DNA of 27,476 bases, taken from Leucogyrophana mollusca. Its lineage: Eukaryota; Basidiomycota; Agaricomycetes; Boletales. Both the position numbers and the translations under genes were made by a program. Of the stretch, positions 1-11,903 are shown piece after piece (position 1 is the stretch's first letter; the number at the start of each line of letters is the position of its first letter). The notes beneath the pieces are model-generated. The model did no database searches. It was not told where the DNA came from and saw only the letters and a list, made by a program, of their open reading frames with translations. The DNA lies in the NCBI GenBank assembly GCA_021014945.1, contig MU266643.1, positions 1 to 27,476 on the forward strand, given 5' to 3'.

Positions 1-461
1 CCAGGCGGACGAGGTGCTCGTGAATTGAGGTAGTATCCTTTTGGCGGACGGATGGCGGGGCAAAAATCGAGGTCCGAGTAAAATGCGGACGGAACTGAGC
101 CAAATCAGAAAGGACGGAAAGGCCAAAATTTGGCGATTTTGGATAGGACATTTATACCAATATGCAGGGGTCCTGGTGGCGTTGGAGGGATCAAGGCGGT
201 CAGGTGACGCTTCGACCGCTACGCGGGGGCCACCGGCGCCGTTACCACGCGCTCGCATCATATTCATATCTAGTCGCTATGAACGTTCCCGCACCGAAAA
301 ACAAGAGCTCTCACCTCTCGAACATCGTCTCATTCTATCTTCTTGCGAATATCATTGTGTCTATCATCGAAAATATCATGAAGTCACCAGAAATATACAT
401 GGTCATCTTGGCACTCCTCTAGGTCATCCCCATCCCTACGGATTCGCACTGAGCGATCTCG
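1..461. other. Window edge, no gene recognised
   Basis: I see no convincing gene here. Open frames exist on the plus strand but they have no recognisable domain, and they continue antisense through the tail exons of the WD40 gene. The region is probably the 3' flank of that gene. Confidence 0.4.
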
Positions 462-3208
462 CTATCTACACCATACACGAGACCCACAGATTACGTCCAC
501 CCATCTATGCATCCTGCGTTCAGACCTTGTTGGTGACCTTGCTACATGCTCATCTTCGGCAGGGCCTTCCTCACGCGTGTATCGTTCGGGATGTACTGGC
601 ACAACAAACGCGCTCTGCAAGGCGATTGGCATGATCACGCGTGAGATGAGGTAAGAGTTTAACGGAAAGGACCAACCTCACGCCCACTGGCGGCGGTATG
701 ATCTCCTGATGGAGGGGAAGACGATCGTTGAGCACTTGTGTCCTGCATCTGGATGTTTCTCCCCTCGCTGCTATCCCGAGTGCTTCTTGAACGACTGCTA
801 GACCAAAATCGCGTAAAAGGTCTTGTTCTTGTTCTTGTTTCTGTTGGACCCTGAAAACAGGGAAGCAGGTGTCAATGATACTTTTAGCAAGAGACAACCT
901 CGTCTCTTACATCTGCTACAACAGATATTGGGACCGAACATTGCGGTGCACTCGGTGTTGGCTGGCTTTCGTTCTGCACATCCTCGCCTCGTTCCTGACT
1001 AACACTAGGTCCAGCCATGGCAGTAGCAAGCATCTGTTCGGGAGTGGTCAGCGGCAGGACATGATCATGCAAAAGAAGAGTCCGACTTACGTCCATGACA
1101 GAGTCATCGGTTCCCTATACGATCCGGTGGACAGTTAATGGATGTGCAGGACGCGCAATTCAGACGGATAAGTGCACTCACAGCAGGTTGCTCTCCATCC
1201 GATATCTACGCAGGGGTTGACGTTAGTCCACGAAATAGCTCGATTGCAGCGCGGACTCACGGCCTCCAGTGGAACTAAGCCACGACCTGTCTTTGCGTCC
1301 CACACACGCAAAGTGCAATCCGATGATCCGCTCAATATTCGCGTGCCGTCCTGAGAGTAGGCAAGCGCACGAATTGCATCCTCGTGGCCTTTCAGGGGAC
1401 CCAGAAGTAGGTCACCTGTGATCGCGTCCCACACCCGGATGGTCATGTCGTACGAGCAGCTAGCCAAAGTGAGTCCGTCGGGGGAATACGCAACACATCC
1501 GACCCAGTCCGCATGCCTTGTCAATGGTCCCACAACCACCCGGCCAGACTCGGCGTCCCACACACGCAAGCTAAGGTCATTGGAGCCGCTTGCGATGCGT
1601 CGACCGTCTGGCGAGTAAACGATTGAACGCACCCGATCCCTGTGTCCCTCGAGAGGCCCCAGGATGGGTTGACCTGTGGACACATCCCAGATACGTATCG
1701 TGCAATCATTTCCGCCACTTGCAAGTCTCCGGCTATTGGGGGAGAATGCGAGGGTGCGAACGGCATCTGTGTGGCCGGTAATCAGTTTCACGACCTCGCC
1801 TGTTTCTGCATTCCAAAGGCGTATCTCATTATCTGCACCCCCGCTCGCGATCAGCTGGCCGTCGGGAGAATATCGGAGGCTCTGAATCTGGCCGGTGTGC
1901 CCTTGTAGGTGCCCAAGAAGCTTTTTACCGGTCTGGGCATCCCACACCCGCACGTCGTCAGCACCGCTCGCCACCCTACTGCCGTCCGGTGACACGACGA
2001 CAGCATTGATTTCGCGGGGGTGCCTCATTAACGGCTCCATCGCCTTGCTTCCGGTGTGCGCTTCCCAAATCCGGATGGTTCCGTCGTTTGACGCGCTAGC
2101 CACCCGCGAGCCACCTGGGAAGTACGCAACAGCAGTGATTGCGTCCGTATGCCATCTGAATGGCCCCGAGGGTTCATCGGTCGGCATCGGGGGTGTCCTG
2201 GGACGCTCAGGTTCCAATACCTAGGGAAGCGGAACATGACGTAGAGGAGATCAGCCACTGTTCTTCGTGGACGCTGGTCAGACTTACAGCAGCCTTCCCA
2301 TCTTCTGCATTCCAAATTTTCACAGTGCCATCTCCGTCTCCACTTGCTATCCGTGTGCCATCACGGGAGAATGTAACGGCGCGAACCAATGAGTCGTGCC
2401 CCTTCAAAGGACCGACGAGCAATGCACCTGTCCGGGAGTTCCACACTCGCAACGTTTCATCGTCTGCTCCACTCACAACTTTTTCCCCGTCCGGCGAAAA
2501 CTGGACACATCCGACAGAGCCGTCGTGACCTTCAAGAGGTCCAACAACTGTTTTGCCAGTTTCAGAGTCCCATATACGCAACGTACGATCATTTGATCCG
2601 CTTACAATCCACTTCCCGTCTGGAGAAATGTCTACTGAGCGCACCCAGTCCGTGTGTCCCGCCAGAGGGCCCAGGATCAGGTTCCCTGTCTCCACATCAA
2701 AGACTCGAATGCGATTATCGTTGGACCCACTGACAAGGTGTCTCCCGTCAGGTGTGAAAGCAAGTGTACGAACAGCCTTGGTATGGCCTGTAATTCTTTT
2801 GACCATCTCTCCAGTTTCCGAGTTCCACAGCAGCAGTACCGTATCGAAATCTGCTGCCCCGATTACTGTCCCACTCGCGATCAAGGTCCCGACAGGGGAG
2901 AACACAACTGTCGTGACATCGGCTTTGTGTCCAGTTAATGGACCTAATATACACTCTCCCGTGCTGACGTCCCACACACGAAGTATGTGGTCGTCACCTC
3001 CAGAGACAAGTTTCTTTCCATCCGGTGAGAACGAAATTGTGTTGACGTCGTCTGTGTGACCTTCCCACGGCTCCATCACCTTCGCTCCTGTCAGTGCATC
3101 CCACACTCGTATGGTATTGTCACCAGATCCAGTGGCGATGAGGCGACCATCCCGGGAGTAGGCAATTGCCATGATGATACTGGTATGACCTTGAAACGGC
3201 TTTGACAT
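462..3208 (-). CDS. WD40-repeat protein with two tandem seven-repeat propellers
   Basis: Predicted seven-exon gene of about 792 aa. Exons: 3208-2288, 2220-1261, 1205-1182, 1114-1091, 1033-911, 850-677 and 614-462. Exon 1 carries seven WD40 repeats and exon 2 seven more, each with the GH, SPDG, SGS and IRVWD signatures, so two seven-bladed propellers are predicted. The two open frames are joined in phase 0 by a 67-bp intron (2221-2287, GTAAGT...CCTAG); the second frame has no ATG at its start, which supports one gene. The start at 3208 (MSKPFQGH) begins directly with a repeat; an upstream in-frame Met at 3355 is less likely. The later introns have good GT...AG ends and branch sites such as GACTAAC. 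The tail is Arg/Ser-rich (RPFTRFW, SRSRS), as in many Agaricomycete WD40 proteins. The last junction is uncertain, because a GTGAGG donor two bases earlier (678-674) competes with the one used. Likely a cytosolic interaction scaffold; the partner is unknown. Confidence 0.82.
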
Positions 3209-3592
3209 GGGTGTTGGTAGCGGTGAAATAGCGACGCGCTGAAATGAAATGGGAGCGTGCAGGTGTGATGATGGGATTTGAGGGAGAAATAGTCCCGACG
3301 AAACGGATTCAGAAGAGCGGAAAATAATCAGGATGTCTCGACTGAGTAGGGACACTTTGAACTTGTACCGAGTTCTCGTCTGGAGTGCAAGGCAGAAGGC
3401 AGGCGAACACGTGGGTCCCCGCGTGCACTAAAGAATAAGATGCCAGGGATGGAAACGAAGGGGTCCATTGAATGGAGATTTCATAGCGCTGGACGTCCAT
3501 GCACAAAACGCCTGTCGCTGCGCGCATGGTCTTCACGTGGCTTGCACGCCACCCTTCATTGGAGGTGACAGCACTGATAGCCTCGATAATGT
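3209..3592. other. Intergenic, WD40 promoter side
   Basis: This stretch lies between the WD40 start and the end of the CTK3 remnant. Minus-strand frames run through it without recognisable domains. It probably holds the WD40 promoter and eroded 3' sequence of the pseudogene. Confidence 0.35.
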
Positions 3593-4320
3593 TCAAGTTG
3601 CAGCCATGTTCAGTGCTGTAGGGTAGGTGTTCGATAGGCTTGCATGTCGGAGGCGTTTGTGCCGTTCGCGGTCTTCTTCGATGCGTTTGAAAATGTCGCC
3701 GCGGGCGAGGGAGGTGGATGTGCCGGAGGATGGTGTTGATGGTCTAGAGGATTCGTCGAGGGAGGCCTGACACGTGTCGAGCATGCTCATGACATTGTCG
3801 ACTTTTGTGGATCGATGACATGCTTACTGCACCAACTCCGAGTCTCGAGTATCTACATGACACATGCTGAAACATGAGGACTCTTTGTCTCCTTACACTG
3901 AACAAAGGAAAAACGTCACACCTGCTTGACGCTGGTCAAATGCCGCAAGCCTTGCCTCCCCTGCAGTACGACTCGCTCGATGATTTGTTCGAGGTCTTGT
4001 GCGACGAAGTCATGTAGAAGGAATTCTTGGGCTGGGCGATTGAGGCAGCGGAGGTCGGCGGGTCGGCCTGCGTGTGTGATTTAGCGGGGAGTAATGTTTC
4101 ACAGAGGGGGTTGAGAAAGTAGAGGATGTTGATGCGGTGGTTTATCAAGCCTTGCGCGATGGTGAGGCGAGGAGATTGTCAGCCTGCGGAGACATATCGT
4201 CAATTTGGATGTGTCCAGGCCAGCGTACCTTTAGACATTCCTCGATGGTACTGTCCCACAAGTCTTATCGCACGACGGATCTTTCGACGGCTTTTCCTTG
4301 GTTGTTTTCGCTAACTGAGC
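3593..4320 (-). pseudogene. CTK3: Decayed CTD kinase gamma subunit (CTK3-like)
   Basis: Pieces of the CTK3 family (RNA polymerase II CTD kinase, gamma subunit, CID-like N-terminus) occur in the right order on the minus strand. They are DLWDSTIEECLK (4265-4230), then HRINILYFLNPLCETL (about 4140-4090), then in another frame DFVAQDLEQIIERVV (about 4010-3965), then HVIDPQK, and then in another frame VDNVMSMLDT and IFKRIEEDRERHKRLR (about 3680-3635). An in-frame TAA at 4267-4265 precedes DLWD. A one-base loss near 4010/4011 breaks FYM...DFV, and another near 3801 breaks the PQK/VDNVM junction. The conserved segment after HKRLR is missing. The N-terminal exon (RLQFL...LLRRL) was not found. Introns remain recognisable, so this is an eroded genomic copy and not a retrocopy. 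Sequencing error could explain one frameshift but hardly all the lesions. Confidence 0.72.
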
Positions 4321-5659
4321 CAAGCTGCAAAATATCAGCGAGAAATATTTGTTGATTTTTTGGTGGCGATAGCCGGTAATTCCATTAGCAGAGACGTAGG
4401 AAGATGGGTCGTCTATAGTCATTTTGTCACCATGACCATTATTATCGTGCACGTGGGGATCGCTGACACCCGCTGTTTTTCTATCGGTCACGGTGCCTAA
4501 CGCAAATGCACCTGCAACTAGCGCAAAGAATGAAAGTGTAGGCCGGACCGGGGGCATGCTATGGGACGGAGGCAGCCCAAAGAATATTGCACGTGCTGTC
4601 TCAGCCTCTAGCGCTGTCGGTAAGCCACTCATGCATCATGCTGGGCCTAGAACTACTCTGGTTGGCGGTTAGTGTTCGACGTGTGCATGTAATCAAATCT
4701 TGACGCACATTTCCTCTGCTTGACGTTCGATGTGATACTGGCTTCGTCCACCAGCATTTCAGCACTATTGGGAGTTGCTGACAGGGCAGTGTTTGCGCTA
4801 GGTTGATCTTGGTTGCAATGTACTCATATCAGCGTCGATGCTGCCCGGCTGTTATGCGCGGAACTACGTTAATATGATGCTATGGCCTTGTCACCCGTGT
4901 TTAGCCGAATAAACGCAGTGAGCGGATCACATTGTCCAATTGCTACGGGTGAACTGGATAAAAATGCATCAGAACGCACATCATACTCGAAGGAATGCAA
5001 GGATGTGAAGAAAAGTGCGCACCTGATACCATTAATATCAATCTGAGAACGCCATCCGTGCTTTTGATGAGCCCGGAGGCTTCCATGGAAGCATCCTCTA
5101 CGTCTCCTTCACGTGCTTGTGTTGGTGGGTTGGAGACTGCTATCAAGCTGCGGTTGATGCGTCCGCTGTGCCTCGCGTCGATTTTGATGAGCTTTCTCAG
5201 TTGAGTGACGCGGGGAATTCCGAACGGCTTTTGCCGATTGCTCAGTTGCAAAACCGGAGCGTAGGGCGCCCTCCGACCTCCTCCGACTCTCGTTGGTGGT
5301 CCGGTCATCTCGCAGGCTTGTACATCTTGAAAGGTTTCGTCGGTGCCACAAGAGAAGCCAGATGACCTTGCCACTTTCACCCACGACATCCTCCCGTTGC
5401 TGGCTTTGTCACCGCTCAAAGCCGCACTTGAGCCAGTCTTGAATGATGCTGATGGTGGGGCGGCTGACTCATGGATATGTCTTGATTACTCTTACGAATC
5501 TCAGTCCAATCTCATCAACAAATACCTTCCGAGGAGCTCCGCAAACAACGTCGACAATACTGGCCTGGCTGTCTAGACATGAAATGTATGGCTACAATAA
5601 GCCTCGCAGGGTATGCGAGAGCACGAGTCTGATCCAGACCTCTCCTGGTCCCTCCGTTA
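4321..5659. other. Intergenic region without recognised genes
   Basis: About 1.3 kb. Several open frames are present, including minus 4632-4231, minus 5419-4943, plus 5117-5365 and plus 5343-5576. None has a recognisable motif or a convincing exon chain. Some may be remnants of the CTK3 5' end or of another eroded gene. Confidence 0.35.
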
Positions 5660-8600
5660 TCAACCGTCGCGCCGACGTCGACTAGGGCCAACTGCAGCAG
5701 GCTCTGGCTGTTGAATACGGTTTGACTTAACTGACAACCCGTTATTCTCGTCGTTGACGCGAATGAGGACAATGTCGCCTTCTTGTACGGTCCCATCGAG
5801 AAGGGCACGGGCAAGCGGATTAAGCAGTTCTCTTTGTATGACTCGTGTGAGTAGCCGGGCGCCGTACTCGCGGGAGATCCCCGCGCGAATAAGCCACTCC
5901 TTTGCTTTGTTATCGAGGTCCAGTGTCAGCTTCTTCAAGCCCTCACGCTGCCTCAAATCATCGCTATGTTTGTCCAAGATTTCCTTCATCACCTCCTGTG
6001 ACATGGTCCGCTGCAGTACGCACCATATCTGCTCAATCTCTATATCGAAGCACGGCGAATAAAAGTGTACTCACGAACATGACCACCTCATCGATCCGAT
6101 TGAGGAATTCAGGAGGGAATTTGTGTTCCTTGAACTGTTCCATGACAGCGTCCCGATTGCGATCGGAGATCTTCCCAATTTCTTTGCTGATGATACCTGC
6201 GCCAATATTGGAGGTCATGATGACCACGCAATTGCTGTGTTGTGATACTGGCTGTGAGCAGTAATCAACAGGTAGGAATGGCCACCAACCGAAAATCTAC
6301 CAATCTGCCCTGTCCGTCCGTCAAGCGGCCCTCATCCATGACCTGCAGGAACAGCGTCAAGAACTCCGCACACGTTTTCTCAATCCTGATGGAATCATGT
6401 TGCGATCAGAAGGTGGACTCGGACAAGACAAACGACCCGTACTCGTCCAAAAGCACGATACAGTAAGGGGTCCGTCGAACATATTCTGTGAGTTGACCAC
6501 CTTGGTCGTAACCCACATATCCGGGAGGGGAGCCAATCTGTGAGTGTCACTGTCAGCCGTTTCCACTGGAGTCTTATAAGACGATGACTCACCAGCCGTG
6601 ATACCGAATGGCTTTGTGAGTATTCACTCCCGTCGATGCGGATCATCGCAGTCGCTTGACCGAATAGTTCCTCAGCCAACTGACGTTATTGACGACAATT
6701 TTGAATGGTATTGGATAGACCAAACGTGGTAGGAGCTTACCGCCTTCGAGAGCAAAGTCTTCCCCGTACCAGAGGGGCCAGTGAAGAGCAGGGAGGCTAT
6801 TGGCCGATTGGCGTTACCTAGTCCGGTACGGGATATCTGGATAGCATGCGTGACAGCGTCGAGGGCTTCTGGCTGCCCCTTCACCTACGTTAACAGAACA
6901 CGAATAACAGTTAGTTTCGACTACTTTCTCCCGTTTTAGGAGTGAAAAGACCTTTGCGCCAAGAGAAGTTCGAAGATCCAATAGACGACTTTTGTCTGTA
7001 TCTAACAGTTGTTGGACAGGGATCTTAGTCGCTTTCTCGACGATTGCAGCTATGCTCGCGGCCGTTATAATGTCCGGAGATGTTGCTGAGACAACACGGC
7101 GGTTCTTGTCGTCGGTTTTATCGCTAAATTTCGGGCCTCTTTGTTCCAGTCGAATAAGGCTATCTCGTAGCGTCTGCAACTCCCCTTCAAGCGATGCAGA
7201 TTTTCGGCGTTCACTGGATCGCAACCCATAAGACTTTATCACCATCATGAAGAACGGTATGATGCAAACTTTTGAGCTTTCAGCACTTCTTGCTTCTTTT
7301 TCTGAATCGCCCCGCGTTGAATAGTGATCTCTTCCCACCATGAGTTTACCGCGGCTTGTTGAAGCTCAAGACGCTTTAGCTCTGCATTCAGCTTTGTTCG
7401 GGCTATAATTGCTTCATCAAGAGCTTGAGCATCGCCAGGGTGTCCATCGCGCTGCAAAAATGATTAGTAGATGCTTCGTTGAAAAGGAGAAAGCTCACCT
7501 CTAGAGCATTTATGAGAGCTATCGTGTGTATTCTACTTTGCTCTAGTGCGTCTATGGCTTCAGGTTTCATGTCTTGCGATACCCTTGCAGACGCACATGC
7601 TTCGTCCACGAGATCTACGGCCGAATCCGGCAACCTATATTTAAGGGACTTGAGCTCGGGGATCCAACGCAAAAAGTTGAATAGGACATACCGTCTCGAG
7701 GTGAGATACCGATGAGCGAGATTGACCGCAGTCACTATAGCCTGGTCCATAATCCAAACACGGTGGTGCTGTTCGTACCGCTCTCGGATACCACGAAGAA
7801 TGGTTGTGGCTTCGGTAATTGTCGGCTCGTTCACTATAACCTGTTCAATGCGTTGGTGTCTCAGTCTTTCTCGCGCCGGATATGGTAACTACGAGATGAA
7901 CCACATACTTGTGCAAATCGACGTTGAAGTGCGCCATCTTTTTCGATGTGCTCCCGAAACTCCGCCAGGGTAGTCGCTCCGATGCATCGAAATTGTCCTC
8001 GGGCGAGCGCAGGTTTCAATAAATTGGCGGCATCCCTGTTCAGTAACACATAAATCAGCTAAAATTGTTGAATGACAGATAGAGAGCAAGTCGTAATGAC
8101 GAACATTCCGGAACCTTGGCCACCTTGTCCCTTGCCCACAGTGATAAGGTGTATTTCATCGATAAAGAGTATTGCTGGAAATTGGCTTTCCTGGCTACGC
8201 ATAACATCTACGATGCAAAACGAAGGATCCAATGAGCAAAAGCTGAAAAGCAGTTTAAGCATCCAGAAAAGTGTACCTTCTATAACGCCTTTAACACGCT
8301 GAGATAGTCAGATAATCTGACGTTGAGCAAGGTGGCAGAACGGAATGGTCGGATATGGTCCTCACCGCTTCGTATTCACCTTTACCAGCCCCCGCAAAAA
8401 GAGCGCCTAGATCGAGGCTGTAGAGAGTGCCATTCAAGTTCTGTGGAACTTGCTTTGTGGCCATTCTATGAGCTAATCCTTCGGCGACAGCGGTCTTTCC
8501 TACTCCTGGTTCGCCTAGATGACATATTCGTGCTTAGCGGCGGCGTAGATGCGTATAGATCCTTACCGAGGAGAACAACAGAATTCTTCGTTCTAGCAAC

Positions 8601-9868
8601 AAAAAAGTGAGTGAGCGAGTGAGCTTTATGCAGACAAATGTGGTAATAAGTGATTGACCGACGGCACAGAATCTGAATAACACGACGTATCTCCTCATCC
8701 TAGGCGGAATAATTCGTCAATCGCACATGGTATAGTACTACACGGCGTACCCTTCCAATGGTTTCGTCCAATTTGCGTGCACGAGCCAACGCCAACATGT
8801 CAGTGGCGTATCTAAATCACGGAAAAGACATTAATTCTGCAGAGTCGAAAGAGAACCAACTGACCGAGAGAGAAACGGGAAATGGTCATCCTCTGGGTTA
8901 GTGATTCTCTCGCCTCTCCGATCCTTCAATGCTGTAATCACAGCCGCAACTTCCGGTATACCCTGCATCTTAAGAAAGCTGCGAACATCGGGATCTTGCA
9001 AAACAGCAATGCTCAGATGATACGGGGCAACATATGAATCCCCCTGGCCTCGAGTCAGTTTATGCTTGATTTGTGCCCAATGGTTTTATCCTGACCGATG
9101 CTTCCATATGCGCTTGAGCATCTTGAATGACATTGACGAGCTGTGAGCTGGGAGTGAGGCTGCTAGTGCTGGGGACTGGCGAAGTGCGATCATTAGTTGC
9201 GACATTGTCATGTGTAGGGGGTCGGAGATGTGGGCTGGCTTCGCGCGCTTGGTTTCGGGCTCTATTCCGACCAAAAATCCCGAACTGCCAACGAACGCAT
9301 TAGCGCCACAGTTTAAGAAACCAGACTGCAACTTAATCACGGACAACGTACTCTCGAAGCGTGAGCAACTTGATCTCCGTTTTGAGCTGGAGCAGCCAAA
9401 CGCTCGTGCGAGGCATTGGCCGAATGGTCGCCACGTGCACTAGGGTGATTGGCACTGCCAGCACGGGATGATGGTAATATGGACCGCTTAATTGCCTTCG
9501 CAATTTTCAGCTAACCACCAGTTTCAGCCCAAGCACGACCCGACATGCACAGGAATGAATCTCACTGGATCCACCTCAGGTTCAAGGTTCTTTAGGACCG
9601 ACCAAAGGAGGGATGGCTCTTCAGGCGCCACAAATTGCTCCAAACCATCGAAATCGACGGAGACCCCACAAAGGATGACCAGCATCATATGGATCGGTTT
9701 CACTGTTGGCAATAATGTCATGAGTGGTGAGAATTCGCGAAGAATCGTCATAATGAACTGACCTTCATCGCTGTGTACTTTTGCAGCAATATCAGTGGAT
9801 TTCACAAATATGTTACTGGATATTGCTGTAAGGCGACCGTTCAAGTCGTTCTGTCGAGCTTCGACCAT
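5660..9868 (-). CDS. Hsp104/ClpB-type AAA+ disaggregase, catalytically intact copy
   Basis: Multi-exon AAA+ protein of the Hsp104/ClpB family, which unfolds and threads aggregated proteins through a hexamer using two ATPase modules. In gene order the exons encode a Clp_N-like segment ([17 protein letters not shown], about 9040-8990), [20 protein letters not shown] (about 8820-8755), Walker A1 GEPGVGKT (8515-8492), Walker B1 ILFIDEIH (about 8175-8150), [11 protein letters not shown] with the arginine-finger pair (about 7930), a coiled-coil middle region (about 7600-7200), module 2 VKGQPEA, Walker A2 GPSGTGKT (about 6780-6757), pore loop GYVGYDQGG (about 6520), Walker B2 LLDE/IEK split by an intron (6442-6386), MTSNIG and PPEFLNRID. 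The C-terminal domain ends at 5660. Clear 3' introns: 6011-6074, 6235-6289, 6386-6442, 6538-6592, 6680-6740, 6885-6951. Module 1 lacks the usual KYRG pore loop (AGAGKGEYE instead). The N-terminus is uncertain: phase-compatible exons reach 9868 but carry a linker-like sequence and not the first Clp_N repeat. One middle-region intron (about 7220-7300) is unresolved. Confidence 0.85.
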
Positions 9869-9934
9869 GCCAACTGCAGCGCCGACTAGTTGATAGTAGT
9901 AGATGGTCCGAAAATATCAAAGCTTCGATTCAAC

Positions 9935-10373
9935 ATGGCAAGTTTTTATATCAGGGGCTTCATGCTGAGATTGCCTCGAGTTAAATCGCACTTTGGTAGC
10001 TGGTCTGGCGGCAACCCTGTAAGTGGCCTGATCCTGTGCAATTACGCAGCGCTCATCTCGCAGTATTCTAGAATGACCTTGTGTCTTCCTCGTGTATCAC
10101 GGCCCACTGAAGGCAATATGGTGCATGCAGACCCAATACCGGTGAACGAATTATATTTGGAGATCGATCATCAAGCGCGAACGGCGTGCCATGGACTGAG
10201 AATAGGTATGGTAATTGTGTCCCCTCTCCGAGTGAAGGGTTCACCTGTGCTTGATGCGGAAATGTCCCCCATGCCGTTCACTAGTTTGGAAACGGGTAAG
10301 TCATGTCCACGATCAGCGTTTCTCGTTATCTTCTTATTGAATTGTGTGTTCAGGGTGCGGTCATTTGTGCTGA
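9935..10373 (+). CDS. Hypothetical small gene
   Basis: Open frame from ATG 9935 with PIPVNELYLEIDHQ-like sequence and an apparent intron 10296-10353 (GTAAGT...TTCAG), ending in TGA at 10373. No domain is recognised. It could be a non-coding stretch between the divergent AAA+ gene and the ubiquitin-like gene. A further plus-strand frame, 10462-10749, is equally unassigned. Confidence 0.22.
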
Positions 10374-10792
10374 GATGAACCCAGCTGCAGGTTGCATACT
10401 TCAATTACGAGGACGTCAGATGAGCCTGGACTTTGTTCATGCATAGGTCTGCATTCCATGTTTGGTGAGGTATACTGTGACTATGCCGATTGCTCTATCA
10501 CTAACTTCCGAACGCCTGGGTCATCATGGGCAATCCCGGTTTTCGGTACTTGTCCACCGGCGCTATAACATAGGCACCCGCCCGGTTTCACGATATGTAC
10601 CTGCCATTCCCACTAAGGCTTGCGACAAACACATTGAGTCTGTGAGCCCCGAATGGTTAAACGTTGAAGCCGTGGCGAACACCACGATACAAGAGAGAAA
10701 TCGTCGTAAAGAGTTCATTTTGCGCAGCCGTTGCTCTGCATTCTTTTAAATCGGTACGGAGACGATTGTCCTTGCCGCAACCCTTCTTCACC

Positions 10793-11903
10793 ATGCAACT
10801 TTTTATCGATCAACCATATGGTACCACCCTTACCGTGCAAGCATCTCCAGGTGACACAATCAATTCTCTCAAGCGCAAACTTTTAGACATAACAGGGTAC
10901 GTCATTCTATGTCGCCAACGGAGGGTATCGCTGAGCTCAATATACATCATATCAAGCCTGAAGGTTGAAGACTTACGCTTGACCTTTGCTGGTCACGATC
11001 TTTCGAATTGCACTACTCTGGCCGACTCTAACGTCACGAGCGAAAGCACGATAAGTATTGGTGAGCATGCGATTATACCTGAGTTATTGTTCCTTTTGAA
11101 TATTGATGTTTTGCAACCGTTAGGCATTCGCCTGAGGGGTGGCATGTCACCGCAGGCATGTCCGCTGCCTGCTCTTCAGGATGCGGGTGATGGCGGCATA
11201 GCCACGCTTAAAAAGAAAGAGAAGGCAACGATCCTTAATTCTACATATCCAGGACACATCGAAATATTCATCCAAACGGCAAATGGCCACAAACTGAGCA
11301 TTCTTGTTCGCCCCAACAGCAAAGTCAACTTCTTAAAGGGCAAGATCGAAGAGGTTTTCGGGATACCGAGAAAAGAACAGCGCCTGCTCTTCGCTGGGGC
11401 CAAACTCCAAGATGAGCGCACTCTTGAATCCTACGAGCTCGACAGCGAAAGTACAATTCAGCTAGGTATGCTCATGTTTTCATCTGGAGCTGTGCTCGAG
11501 ATTTGACCTGTATTGATGTCTACCTCCCAGCTGGCACGAGCCGAACTGCACAGAAGAAGGAGATGGCACTTGTAGGCACGCGGGCAGAGGAGGTTCAGAT
11601 CTTCGTGAGAAATCTCAACGGGAAGACCATGACCATTATGATTTCGCCTTCGGACACAGTCGAAACTCTATCGAAAAAGATCCAGGAGAAGACTGGTATT
11701 CCTGCCGCTGAGCAGCGCATCCTGTACGGAGGAAAGCAGCTCGTGCCGGAGAAGATTCTCTCAGACTATAGCATCAAAAAGGAGAGTACGCTTCATCTTG
11801 GTGCGTTACAGGCAATAATGAACACCGCTTTCCTACGCTGATTTGCATGTTAACAGTTCTTCGCTTACGTGGGGGCTATGACTCCGTCATGGGGTCTGGC
11901 TAA
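10793..11903 (+). CDS. Triple ubiquitin-like domain protein (divergent polyubiquitin)
   Basis: Five exons: 10793-10896, 10957-11060, 11124-11465, 11531-11800 and 11857-11903. They encode 288 aa; introns are 56-65 bp and all phases agree. Domain 1 (residues 1-76) starts MQLFID and ends LRLRGG, exactly ubiquitin length. It keeps Lys at positions 27 and 29 but has other residues at 6, 11, 33, 48 and 63, and its hydrophobic patch (8/44/70) is Pro, Thr and Gly. A linker of about 37 residues follows. Domain 2 (about 114-183) has no Gly-Gly and Ala at position 48. Domain 3 (about 205-280) is closest to ubiquitin, with Leu8, Val70, Lys11, Lys48 and Lys63 and the end LVLRLRGG, followed by an eight-residue tail YDSVMGSG. 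The STLHL/VLRLRGG junction lies across the last intron, which fixes the splice. Processing by a deubiquitinase could expose Gly76 of domain 1 and the final Gly-Gly; this is inference. It is not canonical polyubiquitin. Confidence 0.88.

Noticed and set aside
41..634. 197-codon plus-strand frame.
   Set aside because: It has no domain and overlaps the WD40 tail exon on the other strand.
2207..2287. Separate C-terminus of the first WD40 frame and separate start of the second.
   Set aside because: The second frame begins with TTG and not ATG, and a good phase-0 intron joins the two.
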